A DNA stretch of 64,000 nucleotides from contig JBGRQE010000003.1 in NCBI GenBank assembly GCA_041725955.1, positions 1 through 64,000 on the forward strand, in the 5' to 3' direction. Source of the stretch: JBGRPZ01 sp041725955 (GTDB lineage Bacteria; Bacteroidota; Bacteroidia; Bacteroidales; JBGRPZ01). Positions 1 through 9,400 of this stretch are shown here, in pieces. Each line of letters begins with the position of its first letter. Positions within the stretch are counted from its first letter, which is position 1. The translations under genes were made by a program, and so were the position numbers. The notes below the pieces were generated by a model that was given only the letters and a program-made list of their open reading frames with translations, was not told the origin of the DNA and searched no databases.

Positions 1-2
1 CA

Positions 3-131
3 AATTACTTTGAATGTAGAAGGACTAATTCTACAGCTAAATCTTTTAACGAGAAAATTAAGGGTTTTCTAAGAAATTTAAGAAGGGTTGCGGATGTGAT
101 TTTTTTACTAAAAGGCATAAAAAAAGGGTAA
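3..131 (+). CDS. C-terminal end of an ISAon1/ISL3-type transposase (partial)
   Basis: An open frame enters from the left edge and stops at 129-131 after 42 codons. It contains NYFECRRTNSTAKSFNEKIK followed by a basic stretch and FLLK, which resembles the conserved C-terminal block of ISAon1/ISL3-type DDE transposases (consensus like NYFxxRxTNAxAESFNAKIK...RGVRD..FFL). The rest of the gene lies outside the window. The stop codon falls inside the terminal stem of the convergently oriented SRP RNA gene, so the last codons seem to be borrowed from that gene or its terminator. It may be a decayed copy. The family call rests on a short motif only. Confidence 0.55.
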   Translation, partial: NYFECRRTNSTAKSFNEKIKGFLRNLRRVADVIFLLKGIKKG

Positions 132-220
132 GCTACCTGCGTCGCACCGCTCAACCTCATACCCTTGCTATCTTCCAATCCTGGGGGATTCCGAGGGAGC
201 TAGTCGCACAGGACTTACCC
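126..220 (-). ncRNA. ffs: Signal recognition particle RNA, small bacterial form (4.5S)
   Basis: On the minus strand the 95-nt sequence starts GGGTAAG and ends CTTACCC, so the termini pair. Its apical part reads TCCCCCAGGATTGGAAGATA then AGCAAGGGTA, the conserved domain IV hairpin (GGA...AGCAAGG) bound by the M domain of Ffh. The RNA directs ribosomes with nascent membrane or signal-peptide proteins to FtsY. A T-run follows the terminal stem immediately (plus-strand A-run at 119-125) and would end transcription. A consensus promoter sits 5 nt upstream of the predicted 5' end. Confidence 0.9.
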
Positions 221-225
221 GAGCA

Positions 226-255
226 CAAAAGTACATAAAAAGCTTTATTTAGCAA
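226..255 (-). promoter_or_regulatory. Promoter of the SRP RNA gene
   Basis: On the minus strand a TTG element (253-255) is followed after 19 nt by TACTTTTG (226-233), an exact match to the Bacteroidota -33/-7 pattern. The G of the -7 box lies 5 nt before position 220, the predicted first base of the RNA, which calibrates start-site spacing for the other promoters here. Confidence 0.8.
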
Positions 256-548
256 GTGTTTTAAGCTTTTTTTTATAAAAAAAATGCTTAAGAACACTAT
301 TTATCTATAAATCAGAATAAAAGAAAAATAAAATCATAAAAACCACTCCACCCTATTTGTTTCAATGATTTCAATTAAAACAAAATTAAGAATACAACAT
401 AATTTTAGCATACGATAATTATATATTATCAGTTATTAAACTCCTTAATTTTAAACTTGTCAAAAAATGGTCCAATCAAGTGTACATAAGCCCTAAGTAA
501 GCACATTCCATATAGGTAGCTTTAACATGCATAGGTTCTTTGTTTTTT

Positions 549-619
549 GAGTCTGTTCAAATAAGTGTGTCAAACAAATTTTTAAAAATTAATGTTTAAA
601 CACTTATTTGAACAGACTC
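549..619. repeat. 71-bp palindromic mini-element derived from the resident IS256-family IS
   Basis: A perfect 19-bp inverted repeat (GAGTCTGTTCAAATAAGTG at 549-567, its complement at 601-619) encloses a 33-nt AT-rich spacer. Bases 549-606 are identical to the first 58 bases of the left end of the IS at 60843. After that the IS enters its transposase gene, while this copy closes the palindrome. It has no coding capacity. No 8-9-bp target duplication is obvious on its flanks. Confidence 0.8.
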
Positions 620-793
620 TTGAAGTACAACTAATATATATAAGATAGGCTTAAAATTAAGGTGTTAAAATATTATGAAAATTATTGTCGTGCACTTAGC
701 AACATAATACCAAAATAAAACAGGTAGATGCAACAAAAATGCAACACACTGTCTCTTTATTAAATAATAATAAAATATTGGAAAAAAATGGCA

Positions 794-840
794 TAAAAAA
801 AGAGGCTAGCTCGTTTTGTATGGGATATTGAGTAGCCTCT
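794..840 (-). terminator. Terminator-like hairpin with no assigned gene
   Basis: AGAGGCTA (801-808) pairs perfectly with TAGCCTCT (833-840) around a 24-nt loop. On the minus strand a T-run (plus-strand A-run 795-800) follows the stem. No minus-strand gene is recognised upstream. A -7-like TAGCTTTG lies on the minus strand at 956-963, so a short RNA of roughly 150 nt is possible but unproven. Confidence 0.45.
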
Positions 841-1165
841 AAATGTTTATCGTATGAAAAAGTCAAAATATAAACGCGACAAAAATTACATTATTATATA
901 TATTTCTCTTTTTTTTTATTTTTTTTACAAAAAAGACAGTTTTCACTCAACAAAACAAAGCTATAAGCTTGATTTACCGTAAAATAAAATATAAATATTT
1001 TTTTATTTTATTTTCAATATTTTAATATAATTAGTTACAAAACTACAGATAAGGCCTATTAAATTTTACTTTTAAAGTTTAGGAAAACAAAACAATCTTA
1101 AAAAAAAATCAACGTTAAGGTCTTGCTAATAGATGAAAGACTCTAAATGAATAAAGACTAAAAAC

Positions 1166-1687
1166 TTGAATTATAAACGACACATAAGACAATTCCTTTT
1201 TATAACAACAATCCTTTTCACCCTGTTGATACCAAAAATTAGCATTGGACAATACCAACAGTTTAAGGCTTTATATGTATATAATTTTACAAAAAGGATT
1301 GAATGGCCTAAAAATGTAAAAGAAGGTTCATTTATTATTGGAGTTTATGGAGATTCAGACATTATTAAAGGATTAGAAAAAATTGCAGAAAGCAAAACTG
1401 TTGTTTATCAAAAAATAGATATCCAAAAATACACCTCTCTAAAAGATATTCGCTTTTGCCATATATTATACATTTCCAAAAGCAGAGCAAAAGACACAGA
1501 AAAAATATGTGAAGTTTTTAAAAACCAACCTTGCCTTATTATATCAGAAAAGAAAAGTGAGGTTGCCGACATTAGCTTTATTGAAGATAGTTACTCCTTG
1601 AAATTTAATATAAACAAAGAAAGTATTCAGAGGAAAAAATTAAGAGTCCAAAGCTCATTACTAAACCTAAGTACAAGCCTAAAATAA
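1166..1687 (+). CDS. YfiR-like (DUF4154) exported protein
   Basis: This 173-residue protein has a hydrophobic N-terminal segment (residues 9-28, probable signal peptide ending near SIGQ) followed by LYVYNFTKRIEWP (36-48), the hallmark of the YfiR/DUF4154 family. In Pseudomonas, YfiR is a periplasmic repressor of a diguanylate cyclase; in Bacteroidota related proteins commonly sit beside TonB-dependent receptors and histidine kinases, as here. The only usable start is TTG at 1166, because an in-frame stop lies at 1148-1150 and no ATG precedes the signal peptide. It is first in a tight operon, 3 nt before the receptor gene. A periplasmic sensing or adaptor role is inference. Confidence 0.75.
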   Translation: MNYKRHIRQFLFITTILFTLLIPKISIGQYQQFKALYVYNFTKRIEWPKNVKEGSFIIGVYGDSDIIKGLEKIAESKTVVYQKIDIQKYTSLKDIRFCHILYISKSRAKDTEKICEVFKNQPCLIISEKKSEVADISFIEDSYSLKFNINKESIQRKKLRVQSSLLNLSTSLK

Positions 1688-1690
1688 AAT

Positions 1691-3913
1691 ATGATTATGA
1701 AAAGAACAAGACAAATCATATCAATTCTATTATTCTTCCTCTTAGGATTTAACCTTTTTGGACAAACTGATAATAATCAAAAAAACAATTTGTATAAAAA
1801 AGGGATAGAAAACATTACTGAAAAAGACCTTCTTGAAATGCCACTTGAAGATCTAATGAAAATTGTTCAAGACTTAAAACTATCTTCAATAAAAGAATTA
1901 TATGATTTAATAGTAAACCCTACTGTTATTTCAGCATCAAAAAAAGAAGAGAAATCCTTTGATTCTCCTCTTACTATCCATGTTATCACAGATACTGAAA
2001 TAGAAAATGCTGGAGCAACAAATATTCCTGAGGCATTGAGATTAATTCCAGGATTAATTGTAAGAGAAAAAACCAATGGCAATTTTGATGTACATATTAG
2101 AGGCAATAATAACATCCCTCCTGGTAAAAACCTATTCTTTTCTGAAAATACCATTACGCTTCTAATGATTGACAATCAACCCATGAATAATAATTTTAGA
2201 GGTGGAATTCATTGGGAAACCCTACCTATAAACATACAGGACATAAAAAAAATAGAAGTTATTTCGGGTCCAAGTTCTGCATTATATGGTCCAAATGCTG
2301 TTTCGGGAGTGATACATATAATCACAAAACAAACTTCAGATAAATTATCGGCATCGGCATCGGCCAATTTGGGTACACAAAATAGCTATAATGCCAATTT
2401 CAATGTAAATATTCCTATAAACAACAAAATAAGAACCCGAATATCTTCTGGGTATAATCAGAGAGACAGGTTTCAGGATAATTATTTTTTCTTTTGCGAC
2501 TATAATTACCACAAACTAGATGATATAAAAGGATTTTATAGTGACTTCCCTAAAGAGCATCCCGAACCAGAACTTGCTTATAGAGACTTTAACACCAACA
2601 TTCTTTTTGAATACAAACCAAATAATAAAACAACTTTAAGTTTTTGGGCTGCCCACCAAATTTCACGAATCCAAAATATATTTATAGATATTACGGATTT
2701 CCCAATTACTACAAGGGAATCTCAAACTTCTTACTTCAACCTAAAAGGTCAGATTGGAAATTTAAATACTCAGCTTAGTTACAACAGAGGGACAATTGAT
2801 AATTTATTAGGGGTTTCTGGTTATAAATTTAACATTTCGAATTTACAATTTCAGAGTGAATACACTTTTGCAATAAACAATAATTTCAGCTTTACTCCAG
2901 GTGCTTATTTCTCCTACTCTTCTATGGACGACCGTGATTATATTTCTCCTCCAAATATTGGTCTTTTTAATAAGAAGGCTATTGGAACAAATTTAAGATT
3001 ATCAAACCGAATTAATTACATAACTCCAAATAAACGATTAAGATTAAACGCAGCTTTAAGTATTGAGAAATACGACACCCCCCAAAACCTCTATTTTGCA
3101 CATATATTAAGTGCTTCATACAAACTTTCGAAAAACAATATGATGAGATTGGTATACTCTAAAGCAAATAGAGGTCCATTTTTTTACGACTACAAGATAA
3201 ATTTCGAAAACAATTATGAAGGGACTGACAATTACACGCACCACACCATATTTGAATCTAATAAAAAACTAAAATTAGAAACTATGGAAATGGTTGAGCT
3301 AGGAATACGAAATAAAATTAGCAAAGCCATACAAACAGATTTGTCTATTTTTTACTCTAAAGTAAAGAACCTTTCGGATTTTTTCTACTATGATGACACT
3401 TTAAAAACAACGATAACCTCAATACAACAAAAACAAAATATAAAAACATTGAGTCACCAAGTAGGAGTTTCTTTTCTGTGCAATGCTGTACCAACAGCAA
3501 GTTTACAATTATCAGGATTTATCACAGTTCAAATGACTATACTTGAGCAGTTTTTAGATTATTTTAATCTAATCTATAATCAAAACACATTCTCAATCCC
3601 CTACGAACATGATCTAAAACATGAATCAACGCCATCAATATTTGGAGGTTTGACGGCAAATTATAAAGCTACAGATAAGTTTAATTTAAATACAAATATC
3701 TATTTTGTTGGAAAACAAAACTTTTTAAGCATTGACGGTTATTCTAAAATTCCTGGCAAAATAAATGTTAATTGCAGAATGTCTTACCAAATAACACCAA
3801 ATATTAACACATATATTACAGGAAAAAATGTACTAAACAATAGAGATCCAGAGTTTCTATTTGCAGATCACACTGGTGCATCTTTATTGATTGGAACTAA
3901 AATCTCTTTTTAA
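1691..3913 (+). CDS. TonB-dependent outer-membrane receptor
   Basis: 740 residues: signal peptide (about 1-25), a short helical extension containing EKDLLEMPLEDLMKIVQ (about 44-60), a plug domain starting near KKEEKSFDSPLTIHVIT (84-100) with IPEALRLIPGL and IRGNN, then a beta-barrel ending in phenylalanine, as outer-membrane proteins do. It has no CarboxypepD-like or STN domain, so it differs from SusC. It resembles siderophore/cobalamin-type receptors, but the ligand cannot be read from sequence. ATG at 1691 or 1697 is possible. It lies 3 nt after the YfiR-like gene and 2 nt before the kinase gene, so the receptor is probably physically or functionally linked to signalling. Confidence 0.85.
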   Translation: MIMKRTRQIISILLFFLLGFNLFGQTDNNQKNNLYKKGIENITEKDLLEMPLEDLMKIVQDLKLSSIKELYDLIVNPTVISASKKEEKSFDSPLTIHVITDTEIENAGATNIPEALRLIPGLIVREKTNGNFDVHIRGNNNIPPGKNLFFSENTITLLMIDNQPMNNNFRGGIHWETLPINIQDIKKIEVISGPSSALYGPNAVSGVIHIITKQTSDKLSASASANLGTQNSYNANFNVNIPINNKIRTRISSGYNQRDRFQDNYFFFCDYNYHKLDDIKGFYSDFPKEHPEPELAYRDFNTNILFEYKPNNKTTLSFWAAHQISRIQNIFIDITDFPITTRESQTSYFNLKGQIGNLNTQLSYNRGTIDNLLGVSGYKFNISNLQFQSEYTFAINNNFSFTPGAYFSYSSMDDRDYISPPNIGLFNKKAIGTNLRLSNRINYITPNKRLRLNAALSIEKYDTPQNLYFAHILSASYKLSKNNMMRLVYSKANRGPFFYDYKINFENNYEGTDNYTHHTIFESNKKLKLETMEMVELGIRNKISKAIQTDLSIFYSKVKNLSDFFYYDDTLKTTITSIQQKQNIKTLSHQVGVSFLCNAVPTASLQLSGFITVQMTILEQFLDYFNLIYNQNTFSIPYEHDLKHESTPSIFGGLTANYKATDKFNLNTNIYFVGKQNFLSIDGYSKIPGKINVNCRMSYQITPNINTYITGKNVLNNRDPEFLFADHTGASLLIGTKISF

Positions 3914-3915
3914 GA

Positions 3916-5505
3916 ATGGGTAGGAAACTGAATATCCCAAGAAAATTGGGCTTAGGATTTGGCTTGGCTTTGGCTTTCATAATTATTGGAAGCTTTACTA
4001 CCCTTCATATGCAGAAAAAAAACAAACGTCTAGTTGACCGAATCGTAAGTATCTACGAACCTTCCCTAAACACACTTTATGATTTTAGACATACCATTTC
4101 GGATGCCAAAATGCTAATAAAAAACTGGGTATTTATTGATTATAAATCAGAAACTCCAAGCAAGAAAAAACTAAAAACAATCTTAAACTTATCAATAAAC
4201 AATTACGAAGTAAAACTTGTCAATTTAGCTCAATATTGGAAACCTGAAGAACGAGAACTTCTTAATAAAACTCTCTTTACAATAAATGACAGTCTAGTTC
4301 CCGACCATTTTAAGGTAATGCACAAACTTGTGTCATTTGATGACTATAACGATCCCATGAAACTTTTTGATGCAATTTCTATGGTACAGGAAGAAGACGA
4401 TCATTTAATAAGAATATCAAATAATGTACTCAATAATCTGGATAAACTTATAGATAAGCTATCTGCAAAATTTGAGTATGAGAAAAAACAAATGGAATCT
4501 TCACATCAAGAATTTAGATCTTCATTGATTATTGTCGATTCATTGATTATTGTTTTACTTATTATTTCTGCTGCTATAATTTCATTTATGATTGTAGGTC
4601 CTGTATCAAAATTAAAAAAAGCGGCAAGCGAAGTTGGAAAAGGAAATTTTAAAGTAAGAGTAATTATCAAAAGTGGTGATGAAATTGAAGTTTTAGGAAA
4701 TGCTTTCAACCGCATGGCTGCAAGTCTTGAAAAACAAAGAGAAGAATTAGAAAGAACAAATACTGAACTATCAAAAAGCAAAGAAAACTTAGCAACCTCT
4801 AATGCCACAAAGGATAAGTTTTTCTCAATTTTAGCTCATGACCTTAGAGCTCCTTTTAATGCATTTATTTCTGTTTCCGACATATTGGCAAATCACCCAG
4901 ATAAATTACCAGAAAACAAAAAAGAAAATTTTATTAAAAGCATTTATGCTACAGCAGTTCAAATAAACAACCTACTAGAAAATCTTTTACATTGGTCTCG
5001 ATCACAAACGAATAGAATCCATGTAAACTTTGAAGTTATCGATCTTGAAAAAGTAATTGATGAAAATCTAAAACTATTAGCCATTCCAATAAGAAGAAAA
5101 GAACTCATTACTCAAGTTAATATAGAGGATCGTACTTTTGCTCTGGCTGATCTAAACTTAACATCTACAATTATTAGAAATTTAATGAGTAATGCCGTGA
5201 AATTTAATTCCGATAAAGGAAAAGTAATTGTGAATGTTACAAGTTTAGATAATGATTTTCTAAAAATCAGCGTTCAAGATACGGGGATAGGTCTTTCTGA
5301 AGAAGATATTCAAAAACTATTCAGGATTGACATTGATACAAAATACATTGGACAATCTACTGCCAAAGGAACAGGTTTAGGCTTAATTCTATGCAAAGAA
5401 TTTGCAGAATCTAACGGAGGTGTTATTTGGGTCGATAGTGAAGAAGGAGTTGGTAGTACCTTCAATTTTACATTGAAAAAACATTTTATTAATTATTTAG
5501 AGTAA
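3916..5505 (+). CDS. Membrane sensor histidine kinase with HAMP domain
   Basis: 529 residues. TM1 lies near 10-27, a largely helical periplasmic sensor region of about 170 residues follows (four-helix-bundle-like, inferred), and TM2 is near 203-225. Then come a HAMP segment (about 225-280), a coiled linker, and a HisKA dimerisation domain with phospho-acceptor His308 in LAHDLRAPF. The HATPase_c domain shows the N box (NLMSNAVKFN), G1 (DTGIGLS) and G2 (GTGLGLILCKEF). It would autophosphorylate on His308 and pass phosphate to the regulator encoded 1 nt downstream. No receiver or PAS domain is visible. Pairing a HisKA-type kinase with a NarL-type regulator is less usual than HisKA_3 pairing. Confidence 0.92.
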   Translation: MGRKLNIPRKLGLGFGLALAFIIIGSFTTLHMQKKNKRLVDRIVSIYEPSLNTLYDFRHTISDAKMLIKNWVFIDYKSETPSKKKLKTILNLSINNYEVKLVNLAQYWKPEERELLNKTLFTINDSLVPDHFKVMHKLVSFDDYNDPMKLFDAISMVQEEDDHLIRISNNVLNNLDKLIDKLSAKFEYEKKQMESSHQEFRSSLIIVDSLIIVLLIISAAIISFMIVGPVSKLKKAASEVGKGNFKVRVIIKSGDEIEVLGNAFNRMAASLEKQREELERTNTELSKSKENLATSNATKDKFFSILAHDLRAPFNAFISVSDILANHPDKLPENKKENFIKSIYATAVQINNLLENLLHWSRSQTNRIHVNFEVIDLEKVIDENLKLLAIPIRRKELITQVNIEDRTFALADLNLTSTIIRNLMSNAVKFNSDKGKVIVNVTSLDNDFLKISVQDTGIGLSEEDIQKLFRIDIDTKYIGQSTAKGTGLGLILCKEFAESNGGVIWVDSEEGVGSTFNFTLKKHFINYLE

Positions 5506-5506
5506 G

Positions 5507-6166
5507 ATGGATAAAATTAAGATTGTACTGGTTGATGACCATCAAATTGTAAGAGATGGAATTTTTGCTTTACTTATGAATGTTGAAGACATAGATATAA
5601 TTGGTGAAGCATCAAATGGAGATGAATTATTTGACATCTTGAAAAAAGTCAAACCAGATGTTGCAATAATAGATCTTTCTATGCCAAAAATGTCAGGGAT
5701 TGAAGTAACAAAAAAGCTTAAAGAGATACATGCCGACATAAATGTTATCATATTTTCTTCTTATACAGATGAAGAATCTGTTATCAATTCAATTAAAGCA
5801 GGAGCTAAAGGTTATTTATCTAAAGAAAGTTTTCGTGAAGATCTAGTGAATGCAATTCGTCAGGTTAATCTAGGGAATGAGTTTTTGGGAGAAACCATCC
5901 CCAAAAGCATCTTCTTAAACTACATTAAAAATGACTCCAAAAGAAATAAATATCATAACGACAAAATTCAATATCTCACCAAAAGAGAAATAGAAATTCT
6001 GAAACATATTGCCGAAGGTCTTACCTACAAAGAAATTGCTGCACGACTGTTTATAAGCTTTAGAACAGTCGAAACTCACAAAAACAACATACTTCAAAAG
6101 TTAGAATTAAATAACAATATAGAAATGGTGAAATTCGCCATAAAAAATAAGCTTATTGAAATTTAA
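5507..6166 (+). CDS. NarL/LuxR-family response regulator
   Basis: 219 residues: a receiver domain with acidic pair Asp10-Asp11, phospho-acceptor Asp56 (AIIDLSMPKMSG) and conserved Lys in GYLSKES, then a C-terminal GerE/LuxR helix-turn-helix (LTKREIEILKHIAEGLTYKE onward, with a VETHKNN recognition helix). It is a DNA-binding transcription factor activated by phosphorylation, almost certainly by the upstream kinase. It is the last gene of the four-gene operon and is followed by a weak terminator. Its targets are unknown; the SusC/SusD pair 330 nt downstream is a reasonable candidate by position only. Confidence 0.93.
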   Translation: MDKIKIVLVDDHQIVRDGIFALLMNVEDIDIIGEASNGDELFDILKKVKPDVAIIDLSMPKMSGIEVTKKLKEIHADINVIIFSSYTDEESVINSIKAGAKGYLSKESFREDLVNAIRQVNLGNEFLGETIPKSIFLNYIKNDSKRNKYHNDKIQYLTKREIEILKHIAEGLTYKEIAARLFISFRTVETHKNNILQKLELNNNIEMVKFAIKNKLIEI

Positions 6167-6191
6167 AAATCACTACAAACTTATCTGCCCC

Positions 6192-6217
6192 CTAGGGCAT
6201 ATCCCTTAGTTTTATTT
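6192..6217 (+). terminator. Probable weak terminator of the YfiR-receptor-kinase-regulator operon
   Basis: CTAGGG pairs with TCCCTTAG (one bulged T) around a short loop, followed by GTTTTATTTT. The stem is short, so termination may be partial. Confidence 0.4.
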
Positions 6218-6281
6218 TGACTTAGTCTAAGTGAAACAACCTACACCTTTTTACTTATCTAAAAATCAATGTTTTAAGGTA

Positions 6282-6312
6282 TTGTTACATAGGAGTTAAG
6301 TTGGTATTTTTG
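6282..6312 (+). promoter_or_regulatory. Probable promoter of the SusC/SusD operon
   Basis: TTG (6282-6284), 20-nt spacer, TATTTTTG (6305-6312) matches the Bacteroidota pattern. The predicted start near 6318 gives a leader of about 180 nt before susC, which contains a small hairpin (ATAGG...CCTAT near 6390) followed by six G residues. The long leader leaves room for post-transcriptional control. Confidence 0.6.
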
Positions 6313-6497
6313 ACAAGCTTTTTAATTGGGTAAAGAGCATTTGAGTGGATTATTAAAAGAAGCTTTATTAAAAAAACATATGTTCTATAGGCAATAATTA
6401 CCTATGGGGGGATTATTGTGTTATTTGCTTCTTCAGTTTTCCACACTCAGTTCTTCGAAAAAACTAGTCGAAAATTTACTAACAAAAACTCGGTGAC

Positions 6498-9400
6498 ATG
6501 AAAAAAATTTCGTTACTGCTTGCCTTCTTGTTTATGCTGGGGACGCAAGTTATTTTGGCGCAAAGCAAAAACATGACCGGTACAGTTACTGATGAGAATG
6601 ATGAACCTCTTCCATTTGTAACTGTAGTTGTCAAGGGGACCACTCAAGGAACTACTACAGGAATTGATGGAAAATTCACAATTGGTGTAAAAGATTCAGA
6701 TATTTTAGTCTTCTCTTTTGTAGGATATAACACTGTAGAAGTACCTGTTGCAAACAAGAGCACAGTAAGTGTCAATATGAAAACTGACAGTAGAATTTTA
6801 GATGAAGTAATGGTTGTTGCTTATGGAACTACCACAAAAAAATCTTTTACGGGGTCAGCAACAACTGTTAAAGCCGATAAATTAGAAAAAATTCCTGTTA
6901 CATCTTTTGATAAAGCCTTACAAGGAAATGTATCAGGTTTACAAGTAACAAGCTCTTCTGGACAACCAGGATCTGGTGCTACTGTACGTATTAGAGGTGT
7001 TGGTTCAATAAATGCAAGTTCTCAACCACTTTATGTTGTTGATGGAGTTGCTATTAATGGATCTAACTTAAGTGCGATTGCAAATTCAGACAATGGTACT
7101 TCAACCAATCCATTAGCAGCTATTAATCCTGACGATATTGCTTCATATACTGTACTTAAAGATGCTTCTGCAGCATCATTGTATGGTTCGCGTGCGGCAA
7201 ATGGTGTTGTAATTATTACTACTAAGAAAGGAAAAGAAGGAAAAGCTAAAATTGAAGCTAAAGCGCAATGGGGTTTCTCTGACAGAGCTGTTAAAGGCTT
7301 CGATTTGATGAATGCAGACAAATTTTATCAAATGGCTTTTCAAGGTCTTGCTAACAGATATAATCCAACGGTAGCTGCAGGAAATGTTGAATCTGTTGTA
7401 GGTTTCAATCCTTTCAAAGTTCCATCAGGAGAAAGTGCAATTTTACCTGATGGAAGTATCAATCCAAATGCTAAATTAATGGTTAATACAGATTGGAGAG
7501 ATGCTGTTTACAGAATTGGTAGATCAGAAGAATATAGCGTTAGAGCTACTGGTGGAAATAAAAAAATGAACTACTTTATTTCTGGTGGTTACTTAAATCA
7601 AAAAGGTATTGTAAAACATTCAGATTATAAAAGGTATACTACTACTTTGAATTTGAATGCTCAAATGAACGATTGGTTGAAAGTTGGAATGAACAACAAT
7701 CTTTCTTACAGTGAACAAAACACTCCTCCTGGTGCAGGTGGTGGTGCAAACCCTGTTAGAATGTCTGTTCTTTTTTCAAGAGCTATTCCATTATATAAAT
7801 TAGATCCAATAACTTTTGAACCAATCCTTAAAGATGGTCAAAAACAATATAATTATAGTAATCCTGTATCTCACGATTTTAATCCTATAGGTATTGGAGA
7901 AACTGATATTTATAAAACTATTACCGCTAGAGTTCTTTCAAATATGTATGCCGAGGCTACAATCTTAAAAGACTTTAAAGCAAAAAGTGTTTTTGCAATC
8001 GAGGCTACAGGACTAAACGAAACTCGTTTTTACAATCCTGAGCATGGTAATGGTGCAGGTCCTAATGGTTTAAGTGCTAAATATCGTATTTCAGATATTA
8101 CTATGACCTCTACAAATACATTAAATTATGAGAAACAAATTAACGAAAATCATAAAATTAATGTACTTGCAGGGCAAGAAGCTATAAAAAATCATTACGA
8201 CTATTTTACTGGTACAAAAGGGAACTTCCCTTACCCGGGACTTGATCAATTAATTGCAGGTTCCGACCCTAAAGAAATCGAACAGTATTTTACTGAATGG
8301 ACAATGATGTCTTTCTTTGGTAGAGTTAATTATGATATAAGCAACAAATACTATCTTTCTGTAAGTGCACGTAACGATGGTTGTTCTCGTTTTGGAAAGA
8401 ACTATAAAAATGGTCAATTCTACTCTATTGGAGGTAGCTGGAGAATTACTGAAGAGAAGTTTATGCCAGACTGGTATTGGTTAGACGATCTTAAATTACG
8501 TGCAAGTTATGGTACCTCTGGTAATGCTGGAGTTGGTGACTACGCTCACTTAGGACTACTTACTTTTGGTGACAACTATAACGGAACTCCTGGTATATCT
8601 TTCTCTCAACTTGCAAATGAAAGACTATCATGGGAAAGAAACGGCAACCTTAATATTGCTTTAGAATTCACCATTTTTAATGGTATCAATTCTTCAATTG
8701 ATTTCTATAACAGAACTTCTAAAGATCTTCTTCTTAACAGACCTACTTCTTTAACAACAGGTTTTTCTTCAAGAAAAGAAAATCTTGCTGAGATGAGAAA
8801 TACTGGTATTGAATGGAATCTTAATACCACAAACTTCTCTACAGGTGATTTTGTATGGACTACAAACTTCAATTTGACTTATAATAAAAATGAAGTTACT
8901 GCTCTTCCTCAAAAAGAGATTATCAATGGTACAAAAATCTGGACTAAAGGAGAAAGCCTTTATACTTTCTATATGAGAGAATGGGCTGGTGTTAATAGAA
9001 ATGATGGTCGCCCTATGTGGTTACTAAACGAAACTCCTGAAAATGAAGCAGAATATATAAAAACATATTCTGGAGTTGAAGGAACAGACCAGAAGGTTTA
9101 CGTTTATAACGGAAAAGTAGTTACCAGTGACTATTCTCTAGCTCAAAAAGCAAAAGTTGGTGATGCACTTCCTAAGTTTTACGGAGGACTAAGCAATAGC
9201 TTCTCTTATAAAGGATTTGACCTTGACTTCTTACTATATTTCTCTATCGGTGGAAATGTATATAACTCAACTGAGGCAGCCTTAAGTCATGGTGGAAAAA
9301 CTATAGGTCAGAACTTATTGGCAAGTCAAGCAAATTCTTGGACTCCAGAAAATCCTGATGCAGATAATCCTGAATATTTATATGGTAACCCATATAACCC

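Larger units (their letters stand above)
221..1165. other. Gene-poor intergenic region between SRP RNA and the YfiR operon
   Basis: No convincing protein gene in 945 bases. It holds the SRP promoter, a 71-bp palindromic IS256-derived element (549-619) and a GC-rich hairpin with a minus-strand T-run (794-840). The rest is very AT-rich, with long A and T tracts near 900-1050. No exact TAnnTTTG box was found on the plus strand just before 1166. Confidence 0.7.
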
